Below are positions 9,810 through 20,700 of a stretch of 64,000 bases of DNA, piece after piece. This stretch comes from Multifurca ochricompacta (Eukaryota; Basidiomycota; Agaricomycetes; Russulales; Russulaceae). The position numbers and the translations under genes are program-made. The notes under the pieces are model-generated. The model did no database searches and was not told the DNA's origin. It saw only the letters and a program-made list of their open reading frames with translations. Positions within the stretch are counted from its first letter, which is position 1. The number at the start of each line of letters is the position of its first letter. The stretch lies in the NCBI GenBank assembly GCA_022496185.1, contig WTXG01000044.1, positions 146,656 to 210,655 on the forward strand, written 5' to 3'.

Positions 9810-11277
9810 CTACATTTTCCATGCCACACACACAATTCTCACTCCACACTCCAATCAAAAAGCTGTCTTCCCCACATCATCTTCACATTTATCTTTCTCC
9901 TTTTTCCTCTCACAATCTCCCTCTCCCTCTTCCTCCATCTCTCTCTTTTGTGGCCAAGTTACTCATGCTCACTATGTCACTTCCTTCCATGACAGGATCT
10001 TTTCTCTTTATTGAGGGCTAGATGCAGAAAGGTAAATATAAGCTCTTTTTTCCTTCTATCACTGACAACTTTTTAACTTTGAACTTAGTCTGGTTGACCA
10101 TGTGGGTGCCATGAAGAGAGGTGAGGCTCTACTATTTCATATTTCCAGCAATGTTGTCATACTTGTATGCAGTGTGTTTGGTGTTCTCTTGCCTGTGAGC
10201 AGTTGTTGGCTTGTTACACTTGGTATGCCCTTCCTATTTCATTCTTGAGTTGCTCTCTCTTACTCTCATTACCATTTTCCCAGGAGGCTGGTTTTCTTGA
10301 GCCCATCTTGACTTTCTCTTTGGGCTATGGTGTGCTTTTCATTCTCTCTGTGTATGCCCTTAATGAATGCAGCCTGAGGTTAGATAATCCAAACTACCTA
10401 GAATGGTAGTTATAATTCAGTTGTGTTGGTCAGAACTGATAATATTAGTCTTTACCTAGAATGGTAGTTATAACTAGTATGTGTTAGCTACATAGGTAAA
10501 GATAAGATAACAAAATACTCACTTCAGTTGTGTTGGTCAGAACTTAAGTGAACTGTACAGTAAAAGCATCCTTTAAATACTGTAAATGAGTGTGCTTATA
10601 GTAACCAAGATAAAGAAGGATTGTGTCTAATCAAGTAAGGTATCAAACTATTCACAGGAAGGTGAAATGCAGTCTGCATGCTACTGCACAACACACAACT
10701 CGCTTGTTAGTACCACACACTTAGTGATTGATCCAACCTGGCCATATTGATCCATTTCCGACAGCCCTTTTGTTGCTAGGCCCTTCTACTTTGGTCACTT
10801 ATATCAGACCAGGAGCTGTCATCTTTTAAATGCTGTTTGGTGAAACACTTGTGATGGACACAACATTAGTAAGTCTTCTGTGTTCATCTGATCTGCTGGG
10901 AGCTAATATCTTTTGTTTTTTTTTTCACTTTGGAATTTCCACAACTCTGTGCTTCCACAACTCCCAGGACCCCAGTTGTATATGTCCCCTTTAGTCTAAT
11001 TTGTATTAGTATAAATATTATAATAGATTTGTATTTTTAATGTGAAAATTGGAGTGAATTCAGAAAAGGTAAGAGAAGTAGCTCTACTTTTGAAAAGTAG
11101 CTCTAAGCATCCAGACAAGCCTGCTAGAACTAACAGAGAATCCAGATTGCTGGATTGGCTGGAATGGCTAGCACTAGCCAATCCAGCAAAATGTCACTTT
11201 CCTGATGAGATTGAGTCCACCCAGGAGCCCAGCTCATCTCAATAGACTATAGCTACAAATGAGAGCAGTACTAACCT
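9810..11277. other. Gene-free repeat-rich interval
   Basis: No convincing coding frame. It contains a pyrimidine-rich stretch (9840-9960), a segment at ~9940-10115 that recurs inverted at ~20688-20870 beside an ankyrin fragment, and at ~10362-10760 a repeat that recurs at ~61018-61380. The short open frames here show no family signature. Confidence 0.6.
10362..10760 (+). repeat. Dispersed ~400-bp repeat, copy 1
   Basis: Begins near CTTAATGAATGCAGCCTGAG and runs through ATAATCCAAACTAC, AAGATAAGATAACA, GGATTGTGTCTAATCAA and CACACAACTCGCTT to about GATCCATTTCCGACAG. The same order of blocks with small indels is found at ~61018-61380 on the same strand. No coding potential; probably an old LTR or non-autonomous element. 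Confidence 0.7.
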
Positions 11278-11434
11278 CAGTCTTTGTGGTAGAAGACTGC
11301 AGCTCTAAACAATGCAGTAGTCTATCTTAATTGGGATATGCATATCAGAATGTAAATCTAAATGATCAAATGCATATAATGATTGTTGGTCCGGGCCGGC
11401 ATCTCCTGTATCTATCTGTGCTGCTATTCCAACA
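11278..11434 (-). mobile_element. Short unclassified element, inverted copy downstream of the NLR gene
   Basis: Read on the minus strand it begins TGTTGGAATAGCAGCACAG and is homologous for ~115 bases or more to the copy at 11551-11735, forming a large inverted repeat. TAACCT occurs at both edges (11272-11277 and 11435-11440) and may be its target duplication. It lies in the 3' flank of the NLR gene. Confidence 0.6.
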
Positions 11435-11550
11435 TAACCTAACTAAGCTGTCCTTCATATATACATAGAAAGTAGTCCCCTTGACTTTCAGAAAACCATT
11501 GAAAAGGTGCCCTTCCAAAAACAGTTCCATATTTGTAGCTCTACACATTG

Positions 11551-11735
11551 TGTTGGAATAGCAGCCACAGCACAGATAGATACAGGAGATGCCAGCCCAG
11601 ACAAACAATCATTATATGCATTTGATCATTTAGATTTACATTCCGATACGCGTATCCAAATAAGATAGACTACTATGTTGATTAGAGCCTCAATCATCAA
11701 CCACGGAGACTGACCTATTCGCTTTATAGTCTCCC
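11551..11735 (+). mobile_element. Short element inserted at the stop codon of the NLR gene
   Basis: Flanked by ACACATTG at 11543-11550 and 11736-11743. Equally possible is an LTR-like element ending in CA at 11738 with a 5-bp duplication CATTG. Three related ankyrin gene ends (20550, 21852, 62836) show the uninterrupted sequence, where GCGAGGATCAATGTG is followed at once by TAG. Here the insert replaces that stop, so the NLR frame runs on into the element and ends at 11626. Confidence 0.85.
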
Positions 11736-14700
11736 ACACATTGATCCTCGCACCGTGCTCGATCAGGCATTTCATGATCTCAAAATGTCCATAGAGTGCC
11801 GCTGCGTGCAGAGCATATCCATAATGGCCGCCCTCCGCATTGACATCAGCACCATGGTCCAGCAGCAACTTTACCATCTCCAAATATCCTTTGGATGATG
11901 CTTCCTGCAGAGCATATCCATAATGGCTGCTCTTCGCATTGACATCAGCGCCATGGTCTAGCAGCGATTTCACGATCTCCAAATGTCTATAGGATACCGC
12001 TGCCTGCAGAGCATATCCATAATCGCCGCCCTCCGCATTGACATCAGCGCCATGGTCTAGCAGCGACTTCACGATCTCCAAATGGCCACCGAGTGCCGCT
12101 GCCTGCAGAGCATATCCATAATCGCCGCCCATTGCATTGACATCGGCACCATGGTCTAGCAGCGATTTCACGATCTTGAAATGTCCATTCAATGCCGCTG
12201 CCTGCAGAGCATATCCATAACGGCCACCCTCTGCATTGACACCAGCACCATGGTCTAGCAGCGATTTCACCATCCCGAAATGTCCATTTAATGCCGCTGC
12301 CTGCAGAGGATATCCATAATAGCCGCCCATTGCATTGACATCGGCACCATGGTCTAGCAGCGATTTCACGATCTCCAAGTGTCCATTTGATGCCGCTGCC
12401 TGCAGAGCATATCCATAATGGCCGCCCTCCGCATTGACATCAGCGCCATGGTCCAGCAGCAACTTTACCATCTCCAAATGTCCTTTGGATGATGCTTCCT
12501 GCAGAGCATATCCATAATGGCCGCTCTTCGCATTGACATCAGCACCATGGTCCAGCAGCGATTTCATGATCTCCAAATGTCCATAGGATACCGCTGCCTG
12601 CAGAGCATATCCATAATAGCCGCCCTCCGCATTGACATCAGCGCCATGGTCTAGCAGCGACTTCACGATCTCCAAGTGTCTATTTAATGCCACTGCCTGC
12701 AGAGCATATCCATAATGGCCGCCCTCCGCATTGACATCAGCGCCATGGTCCAGCAGCAACTTTACCATCTCCAAATGTCCTCTGGATGATGCTTCCTGCA
12801 GAGCATATCCATAATCGCCGCTCTTCGCATTGACATCAGCGCCATGGTCTAGCAGCGATTTCATGATCTCCAAATGTCCATAGGATACCACTGCCTGTAG
12901 AGCATATCCATAAAAGCCGCCCTTCGCATTGACATCAGCGCCATGGTCTAGCAGCGATTTCATGATCTCCAAATGTCCATAGGATACCGCTGCCTGCAGA
13001 GCATATCCATAAAAGCCGCCCTCCGCATTGACATCAGCGCCATGGTCTAGCAGCGATTTCACGATCTCGAAATGTCCATTAAATGCCGCTGCCTGCAGAG
13101 CATATCCATAATGGCCGCCCTCCGCATTGACATCAGCGCCATGGTCCAGCAGCAACTTTACCATCTCCAAATGTCCTTTGTATGATGCTTCCTGCAGAGC
13201 ATATCCATAATCGCCGCTCTTCGCATTGACATCAGCGCCATGGTCTAGCAGCGATTTCATGATCTCCAAATGTCCATAGGATACCGCTGCCTGCAGAGCA
13301 TATCCATAATAGCCGCCCTCCGCATTGACATCAGCACCATGGTCTATCAGCGATTTCACGATCTCCAAGTGTCCATTTAATGCCGCTGCCTGCAGAGCAT
13401 ATCCATAGCGGCTGCCCTTCGCATTGACATAAGCGCCATGGTCTATCAGCGATTTCACAATCTCCAAGTGTCCATTTAATGCCGCTTCATATAGAGCATA
13501 TCCATAATCGCCGCCCAATGCATTGACATCGGCACCATGGTCTAGCAGCCATTTCACGATCTCCAAATGTTCATTGAATGCCGCTGTCTGCTGAGGATAT
13601 CCACGATGGCCGCCCCTCGCATTAACATTAGCGCCATGGCCTACCAGCCATTTCACGATCTCCATTTGGCCTATCACGCATGCCGCTTGTAATGGTGTAT
13701 CATAATTGCCACCTCGAGTATTCACCCTCCCAGGTTGCTTAATCCCGAGATATTCCACCAGCCCAGGGAAGCCGCAGAGAGCCGCGTAGTATATTGGGTG
13801 TACTGAAGTGTCTTTTGTCCCCCCCGAGTTGGGCCTGTCATGGTCATGTATTCCAATCCAAGCTATGAAGTGCGTCTTGTCTGGGTCAAACAACGTTTCC
13901 ATTCCATCTCGTACATCCAGGGAGACATCCTCGAATCGTGCGTGACCGACCCAGTGTTCTGCTGCATATCGAGACAACGGGAAGTTCAAGATAGTATCGG
14001 CGTCCGTGGTCTTGTCGAATTGAAGCAGTGTGCTCAGGCATGTCTGCGCAAGCACTCTATGCGATTCTTTGGGGAGAACGTGGTAGCGCCTTTCCGTCGA
14101 TCCCGCCAGCCGGTCTGACGTCAGGAATTCCCGCACAGAGAAGTGCGCAAACTGTACAACACGACTCTCTTCTCCTTTGTCATAAACATGATTGACAATG
14201 ACAACCAAGCTGGAGCATGTGGACAGTACAGTTCCGTCAGAGTCCGTGTTTCGCCAAGTTATGTCATGCCTTGGCATATTGCCAGCGTCGAAATCGAATT
14301 CAAGCATCGTCGCGACCTCCTCGACTCGGAGTGGACGAGCAGAGAACGCAAGGCATTGGAATAGGCGATGAGCGAATTTCCAGTCATTATCATTGATCCT
14401 CCGTAGCGTGGCCTCATATGTTTCATCCAGTGTTTTTGGGAGTGATTCGAGCGTCGAATAGAAGTTCCTTGGTTGACAGTGGCGCAGTGTCTCCAGTTGG
14501 CAGTAAACCCATCTAAACCTACATCATGACATGAATAATGATCGCGAAATAAATATTCATTTTGGTTTGAAACTTACATTCCGTTTGCCTTTTCCGAGAG
14601 CGTTTTGATCACGAGTTCCTTTCTCTTCGCCTCCCACTCACTCATCATGGGGTCCGTGTTGACCGTTGAGTAGATATATTCGGAGATGTCCCGCGTTTGC

Positions 14701-16368
14701 CCGCCTTCCGCATGAAGGGATACAGGAAAATGCGCCAGCTTTTTAAAGGCTTTCTGAATATCTGGTTCGGGGCGGCTAGTGACGCAGATCCTTAAATTTG
14801 CGAGGCGGAGGTCGACGAGGTCTTTGATAAGGTCTAATACTTCTTCGCGTTTAGATGGCATTCCAGAGAGGGGACATTCGTCAACGGCGTCAATGATGAT
14901 GTACATCGGGCCCTGAACGGGTGTTACGAGAATGGCCTTCAAAGCTTCTGCAAGAACTTTCTCATCGGGCTGCTTCTTGCCATTATCATGTTTCGAGTAC
15001 AATTCAGAGGCGATGGCATGGTAGGCATCTGACTGGGAACAGAACTGTATCAAGAGAGAGGACAGTAGACCACAAATATTTTGCTTTTCCTTGTCTCGAA
15101 AGTCGCAATAAAAGTATCCCAAGTAGGCAGATCCAGCATTACGCAGACGCTGGACATCATCAACGATGGTGGAACTGACCATTCAGATGAGTGCTGGTGA
15201 CACCCTATAATACTAGGCAAGCGTACCAAAGGATGCTCTTGCCAGAGCCCGCTTTCAAGAAAAGACCGTCAGCAAGAAGAAGCACCCAGATAACGCAGTC
15301 AACCTACCATTACCGTTTAACCATAGAAGCGAACCCTCCGATTTCCATTCCTTGAATCTTTCGCCTTCAACGAACCACTTGGCGGTTCCCTTGTGATAAA
15401 GTTTCCGCGCAATGTTGTGATTTGTAGATGGGTCAGGAGGCGACAGCCATGTCTGAATATTCTTGTCCATCTGATTATCTGCAAAGAATGTCTTAGCTGC
15501 CTTGTCTATAATGTTACTACGAAATGGATGACGAACACATTATCTTGTTCACAGTACCAAATGTGTGCGCCGCTACGGCGAGAGACTCTTCCCGGGTCAA
15601 TTTGTCCAACCTCTGAAGGGCGTCCTGGACCTCATTATCCCCTATCAACATCCGTCCGTACGCCCCTGCCAAACGTTTAATCGCGGGAATATGAAGACGG
15701 TAGTTCACTCACTGAGTCGTCCTTGTTGGATCTGTTTCGTTGCCAGAGCAAGGATGGTGAGCAGTTCCGCCATCGTCTTGACGAGGATCTCGACCATGGA
15801 CTCGGTAATGGGGGTCTCAGGGGAAGTGTATATCTTGAGGCGGATGAGAAAGCGTTGCATGGATTCAAAGAGGTTGAGTAGAGAATCGTAATTATCACTG
15901 ATCTTCTTTGATGCCTTGGAATGAAGGTGAGATAACCGGTTGTAAGCAAGGGAGAGAGATACGGACAGAGAGAAGGACATCAACAGCAGAAAATATGGCC
16001 TGTGCGGGTGTAAACACCTGTAAGAGAACATGTTGTAAGCTGGTCATAGTGAATGGACAACACCAATTAGGACTCACGGAACCAATGCCATTTACGAGTG
16101 GTGCGCAGTTCGTGAGGGCGAGGAGTATATTCACAGTTGGTTTCAGTTCCCTTAGAAGCCGCGTCTTGTGATTGCCGTTTCGGAACTTGTTAAACAGAGA
16201 GGTTCCTCCTTGAAGTACGTCGATCACGGCGTCCACGGTGTGACATCCTTTCAGCTTGTCGACAAGCTGGTGTTCGGACAGATTTATGCCTGTGTTTGTA
16301 AGATACTGATCTAGGGCAGTATCTAGGATGAGTTTGAAATGAGAAGAGGAGGCAGGAGCTGAAGACAT
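11626..16368 (-). CDS. NLR-type receptor: Goodbye - NACHT - 20 ankyrin repeats
   Basis: My model joins exons 16368-16078, 16017-15967, 15914-15713, 15665-15558, 15505-15308, 15251-15227, 15174-14578 and 14518-11626 (short introns; the donor after 15967, GTCCGT, is weak). They sum to 4,365 nt in phase, 1,454 aa. Residues ~10-245 are a fungal STAND Goodbye domain (VLQGGTSLFNKFRNG, LQRLDKLTREES). NACHT follows: Walker A AGSGKS near 285, Walker B MYIIIDAVDECP, and CVTSRPEPDI. A helical linker (LPKTLDETYEATLRRI) precedes twenty ~33-residue ankyrin repeats (~745-1415). The last 36 residues derive from an inserted element and are hydrophobic. Fungal NLRs are thought to sense non-self and trigger cell death; the role here is inferred. 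A broken tandem paralogue lies at 21852-25215. Confidence 0.9.
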
Positions 16369-16615
16369 GAAGCTAGACTGGGTTATGGGGAAGAGAAAGA
16401 GGATCCCTGGGAAAGGCGGCGGTTATCGATGGTTTATGTATAGATAGCCGCCTTAAAACGAAGATAGACGCTGGGATGTAGAGGTGACAAGAGACAACAT
16501 AGATACTGCATCTTGGAGGACCAGTGAAACCAAACTTTGCAGATGCGGCACCAGAACGGACCATGACTGACCATCTAGCCATTTTTTATATTTATTTTTT
16601 AAATTGATTTTTATA
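16369..16615 (-). promoter_or_regulatory. Conserved upstream region of the NLR genes
   Basis: The ~240 bases upstream of the start codon (GAGGATCCCTGGGAAAGG, GCTGGGATGTAGAGGTGAC, CATCTTGGAGGACCAGTG) recur almost unchanged upstream of the paralogue at 25687-25905, showing that the duplication included the promoter. No clear TATA box. Exact control elements cannot be assigned. Confidence 0.55.
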
Positions 16616-16843
16616 CTACTACATTTGCCGCGAGGCCAGTGCAGTTAATGTAAGCAGCTGTTAAAAGGGTTTTAGCTATTGTGGTCAAAACTGAAGTGAA
16701 CATGTACAAAGTAGAGTCCTTATATACTACTTAAAGAGTGAGAGAAATATAACTACTTAATTGTCGAAGGAACTTGTTGTGCGTGCAATGTGGAATTGTC
16801 TTTAACTGACGCACTATAGATTATTATCACGATCAATAATAAG

Positions 16844-17668
16844 TCACCCAACTCCCCCCACCGCTGACATCCCTAAAGTGGTAATATTGTCACACGACTG
16901 TGATTTGTAATAATATTTATTTTAAAAAGGAAAGTTATCGTTGATCAACAAAAAATCATTACGCATCAAAGTCATGTGACATGTATACAATGTTTTCACT
17001 AATAGCGAAAGACTGGCTCTGGGTCTGCTCATGCGACGACCTCGTGAGCTGGATTAGGTCTGAGTTAGTGATGTTGGCTAGTATGGGTAAGTTCACCTTT
17101 CTTCTCCAACACACAGACTCTCTTCCCCTCCCCACTCCTCTATTACACACTGTCTCTCTTGTTTCCCTCTACCAAGAGGTTTCACACATGGCGGTCCCTA
17201 CCCTTCTCTCATGTTCACAACAGTAGTTACTATGTACTGGTAGTAGCTGTGTGATTTGGGCATGGCCCTGAAGCATGAATAAAATCAATTTCCAAAAAAA
17301 AACCTAATAGTGAAAATGCTTAACATCCTCCCTCCTCCTGTCCATGCAATGGGCAATAACACTCCTGCTACAAAAAAAGTTCCAAGGCATGGTGTAAAAA
17401 TCTTGTAAAATAGTTAGACAGAGTTGTGAGAACGAGTGAGAACACCAAAGTTCTTATCTAATCCTTATCTGATCTTATTCCAACTGATTTGTAATGATAT
17501 TTATTTTGTTGATAACTTTCCGTTTTAAAATAAATATTCAACGATAACTCCCTTTTTAAAATAAATATTATTACAAATCAAAGTCGTGTGACAAGATTAC
17601 CACTTTAAGGATGTCGTGCGACAACAGTACTACTTTAGGGATGTCAGTGGTGGGGAAGAGTTGGGTGA
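16844..17668. mobile_element. Terminal-inverted-repeat element (~825 bp) with a nested retroposon
   Basis: The left arm from 16844 (TCACCCAACTC, then CTGACATCCCTAAAGTGG, TTTGTAATAATATTTATTTT, to about 16945) is the reverse complement, with small gaps, of the right arm ~17539-17668 that ends GAGTTGGGTGA. The interior has no transposase frame, so it would be a non-autonomous DNA element. An A-tailed retroposon (17011-17303) lies in the interior. No target duplication is obvious. Confidence 0.65.
17011..17303 (+). mobile_element. A-tailed retroposon, copy 2
   Basis: About 293 bp with GACCTCGTGAGCTGGATTAGG, GGGTAAGTTCACCTTTCTTC, a pyrimidine-rich middle, and the family tail GAATAAAATCAATTTCC plus nine A residues. 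It is flanked by near-identical direct repeats CTAATAGCGAAA (16999-17010) and CTAATAGTGAAA (17304-17315), consistent with an aged target duplication. Confidence 0.75.
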
Positions 17669-17796
17669 GCTCAGCTCTAAGCGCAACTCAGCCAAGGTAG
17701 AATCGCCAAGGTTCTTATACCCGCAAAACCCAACCGTCACATACTCTTTAATATTTAAAGCTTAGCACTCAAGTAAGCAAACCCATTTCTATCAAC
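17316..17796. other. Interval without genes
   Basis: Holds the right arm of the TIR element and AT-rich sequence with repeated TTTTAAAATAAATAT motifs. The last ~50 bases may be the promoter of the monooxygenase pseudogene (TTTAATATTTAAAGC at 17747-17761). Confidence 0.5.
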
Positions 17797-19720
17797 ATGG
17801 CCTCTTGCCAAACGCGTGAGAACACCAGGAATCGCTCTGAGAACTTTCAACTCGGCCACTTTGCCGTTGATGAGTCCCTATCAAAGTTGTATGCATCGGT
17901 GCCGGATTTTGTGGCATCCTCGCAGCCATTCGGTCAGAAACATTCTTCTTTTGTTCTCTATAGTTTCTCACCAGGTTCCATTATTTTATAGCTTTGCGCG
18001 GAAGCCAAACATCGAGGGAGAAGGGGATCGGCAGTACTTGGTTCGTTAACAAATACCCTCTGAGAATCATCTTCCCATCCATATTCAGCCTTCAGTTCAG
18101 TCCTCAATGAACAGGGACTCGCATTGTGATATACCCTCCCACAGTGTAAGACACTTCCCTGGTCGTCGCTCGCTCTCAAGCCGGATATTTCCGTTCGCGC
18201 GTCTATCCAGTATATAGCCTTCGAGACCAATGTGCGTCGCTTTCTCAGAAGAAGCGGGCCAAAAAAACACTCATCCACCTCTAGAATTACCAAACTGATG
18301 CGCTCTTGAGGGTGGTAGGTAGACTGATCCGGATTCTACGCCTCTGAGGCCAAGATCCTCGCTTACTTCAACCGAATGGTCGAAAAGTACAAGCTCATGC
18401 GCCACATAAAACCACAACACGAGCTCACGTACGCCTCGTCGGATGAGGCGACGGGCAAATGACACCTCAGATCCGACGTGATGGAGACGATGACGCGGAG
18501 ATCGAGGACACGGGGTACCTGCTTTTCATGGGTGTTGGTATCCTTCATTCCAGGTCTTGGTAATTTCCGTGGACGCGTATTTCACAGTGGGCAGTGGGAC
18601 GTCACCGAGGAGGGTGAGTGGGAAGAAGGTGTGAAGTATGAAGGACTGGAGGGATAAGGCCGTCGGTATCATTGAAATGTGAGTGACTGGTAGCGTGCTA
18701 AGTTCTCCCCCTCCCAACCCACTCTTTCGTATCGTCTGACTGGGGTCTTGTCCTCTTAAGGGTTCTTCCGGAATGCAACTTGTCACCACGCTTCAGCCCA
18801 AAGTCAAGTCGATCGTAAACTACACCTTGGATCGGAGAGCTATTCTCCCTTCGCACCATGCTCGAACTCGCCGGTCGTGATCCAGGGAGCAACGATTGTA
18901 TGCATCACATGATCACAGTCACACTGACATCTCTAACCACTAAAGATTTATATTCAGAGAAAGACCGCGAGGCGTTGGGATGAGAAGTACTATAAAGAGT
19001 TAAGGCACAAGATTGAAGCAGGTCTCAACGTGCGTTTTCTATTCTATCTTAGGTGACGATGACCCATCTGAAAGTGGAATTTCTCTCGCTCTACTCAGTT
19101 GCTCAGACCACTATCCGAGGCTCGGACTTGCAGAAACTGGTTGGAGAATTATTCAAGGGAGAAATGAAAAGACGACTCGCTGCACGTCCGGAGCTCATAG
19201 AAAAAGTAATTACTGTCTCTTCAGCGCTCCAGTGGATTGACGCTCACTCCCGTCGTTCCACAATTCGCTGTCTGCTGTCGTCGACTTACACCCGGTCCCG
19301 GCTACTTGGAAGCTCTATGCACGGAAATGTGAGGGGTGGGGCGACCAATGCGCACTTGCCACATATAATTTACTGCACCGTCTGTTATTTTCCACAGATG
19401 ACACTTCAGACGACACAATCGCACGCGTCGCACCTACAGGGATCGAGCTCGAAGATGGAAGTGCTGAACACATCGACGTGCTCATCTGCGTGACGGGATT
19501 CAACGTCTCCTATCGTTTCTCATTCACCGCCCTTCGAAAGGGATGGTCTAGCGCTCAACGCACGTTGGGCCGCCACTGGAGGCGCGGAAGCTTACCTCTC
19601 CGTTGCCTGGATGGTTCCCGAATTGTTTTTTTGGAGGTGGACCCAACTCGGGTGCGAATTCGGGTTCTTTACTTGCTATATTTGAATGTCAGGTTGAGTA
19701 TGCGGTCAGTGCGAACAAGT
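17797..19720 (+). pseudogene. Baeyer-Villiger-type FAD/NADPH monooxygenase, degraded
   Basis: The pieces of a flavin-binding monooxygenase appear in order, in changing frames: NFQLGHFAVDE at 17850; the FAD Rossmann motif KVVCIGAGFCGILAAI one frame over near 17884-17935; IGSTWFVNKYP near 18030; CDIPSH near 18128; FYASEAKILAYFNRMVEKY near 18340; an in-frame TGA (18460-18462) replacing a family Trp; FRGRVFHSGQWD (the BVMO fingerprint) near 18560; the NADP motif GSSGMQLVTTLQPKV near 18765; LTPGPGYLEAL near 19285; VLICVTGFN near 19480; and GPNSGANSGSLL near 19640. Several frame changes are not explained by introns. Such enzymes oxidise ketones to esters in secondary metabolism; this copy cannot make a whole protein. 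Confidence 0.85.
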
Positions 19721-20109
19721 AGAAGAGTTACAGCGGGGGTTTGCCTTCTTTGGGGGGGGGGCTTAGGCTTCCACTTGCGCACCTGACACACGTGGCCGAA
19801 GGCTTAAAGAGTCCGATGAAAAGGGCCGAGATGAGCGCAAGCCAGGGAGATAAGAGGCAGGCGATCAGACGGAAGTTTAGTTCACGGGTTGTCCTTGCCA
19901 AGCGTCTCAAGGCAAGCCCGTCTTGCCTTGTTCAACTGCTCGCCCTTTGTCTCCTCCACTCGTCACACCACACCTTCAAGCTTCAACTCAAGAATTACTC
20001 GCCGAGGCACATTACCACAACACCCTTTAAGGCTGTCGTCCGCTGTCATATCGTCAATTGTCAAAGGATGTAATGCCACTCATCTCAATGCTCATGAGAC
20101 TGGTCCCCT
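19721..20109. other. Interval with no recognisable gene
   Basis: Short open frames overlap here on both strands without family motifs or codon-level support. A poly-G run occurs at ~19751-19760. Confidence 0.4.
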
Positions 20110-20549
20110 TATACCACTTTACTTTCCCAACATGGACTGGGCTCATTGTGTACTGACCACTGTACAGATATGATCTGTGTTGAGTTTGAGGCAAAGCGTG
20201 TTCCCAAACAAAGAGAGAGACAGTGGTGATCAGAGGTATGAGAAGGAGCTCTAAGGTAATCTAAGACTTTGGACTTGACGATTTGTCGTGCTTGAACTTT
20301 ACGAATAACGCTGCTCACTAGTTCCACTTGACCTTTTCCTACAAGCATTGTATGTACCTTTATATACATGATTGAGGGACCAGTTGAAGGGAGATTAGTA
20401 CTGTATGAATGAAAGACAAAACCGAACAAATTGCTTTGGTCCAAGTGGCCAAGCTATCCTTACAACAACTAAGATGATGAAATCCTGCGTACATACATAC
20501 AAAAATACTCTTAATATGCCACTTCGAAAGACGTTCCATACTTGTAGCT
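20110..20549 (-). repeat. Duplicated 3' flank of ankyrin genes, copy at fragment D
   Basis: This is the sequence downstream of a GARINV-stop ankyrin end. It includes TTGTAGCTCTACACATTGAT at its gene-proximal side and, on the minus strand, a block CAACAAGTATATAAAGG-like (here around 20345-20385) that contains a TATATAAAGG motif. The same flank follows the gene at 21852 (~21240-21851) and partly recurs at ~39920-39990. Confidence 0.6.
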
Positions 20550-20700
20550 CTACACATTGATCCTCGCACCATGCTCAATCAGCCATTTCTCGATCTCCAC
20601 ATGTCTGTTATCTGCCACTGCCTGCAGAGGATATCCATAATTGCCCCCCTTTGCATTGACACCAGCACCATGGTCTAGCACCCACATGGTCAACTGGACT
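20550..20700 (-). pseudogene. Ankyrin-repeat fragment (NLR 3' end)
   Basis: Reading leftward from ~20700, one and a half ankyrin repeats are preserved (VLDHGAGVNAKGGNYGYP, HVEIEKWLIEHGARINV) with the natural stop TAG at 20550-20552. Homology to the NLR family ends abruptly at ~20690, where another repeated sequence begins. No start or NACHT part is present. Confidence 0.8.

Noticed and set aside
9778..10021. Overlapping 66-90-codon open frames rich in Ser, Phe and Leu
   Set aside because: They translate a pyrimidine-rich tract behind a retroposon tail; three frames are open equally, which argues for composition rather than coding.
15908..16171. Plus-strand open frames opposite the Goodbye domain (and their counterparts near 24391-24657)
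   Set aside because: Shadows of the NLR exons: the coding pattern and known domain are on the minus strand.
18271..18892. Minus-strand open frames across the monooxygenase relic
   Set aside because: The plus strand carries the family motifs in order; the minus frames have none.
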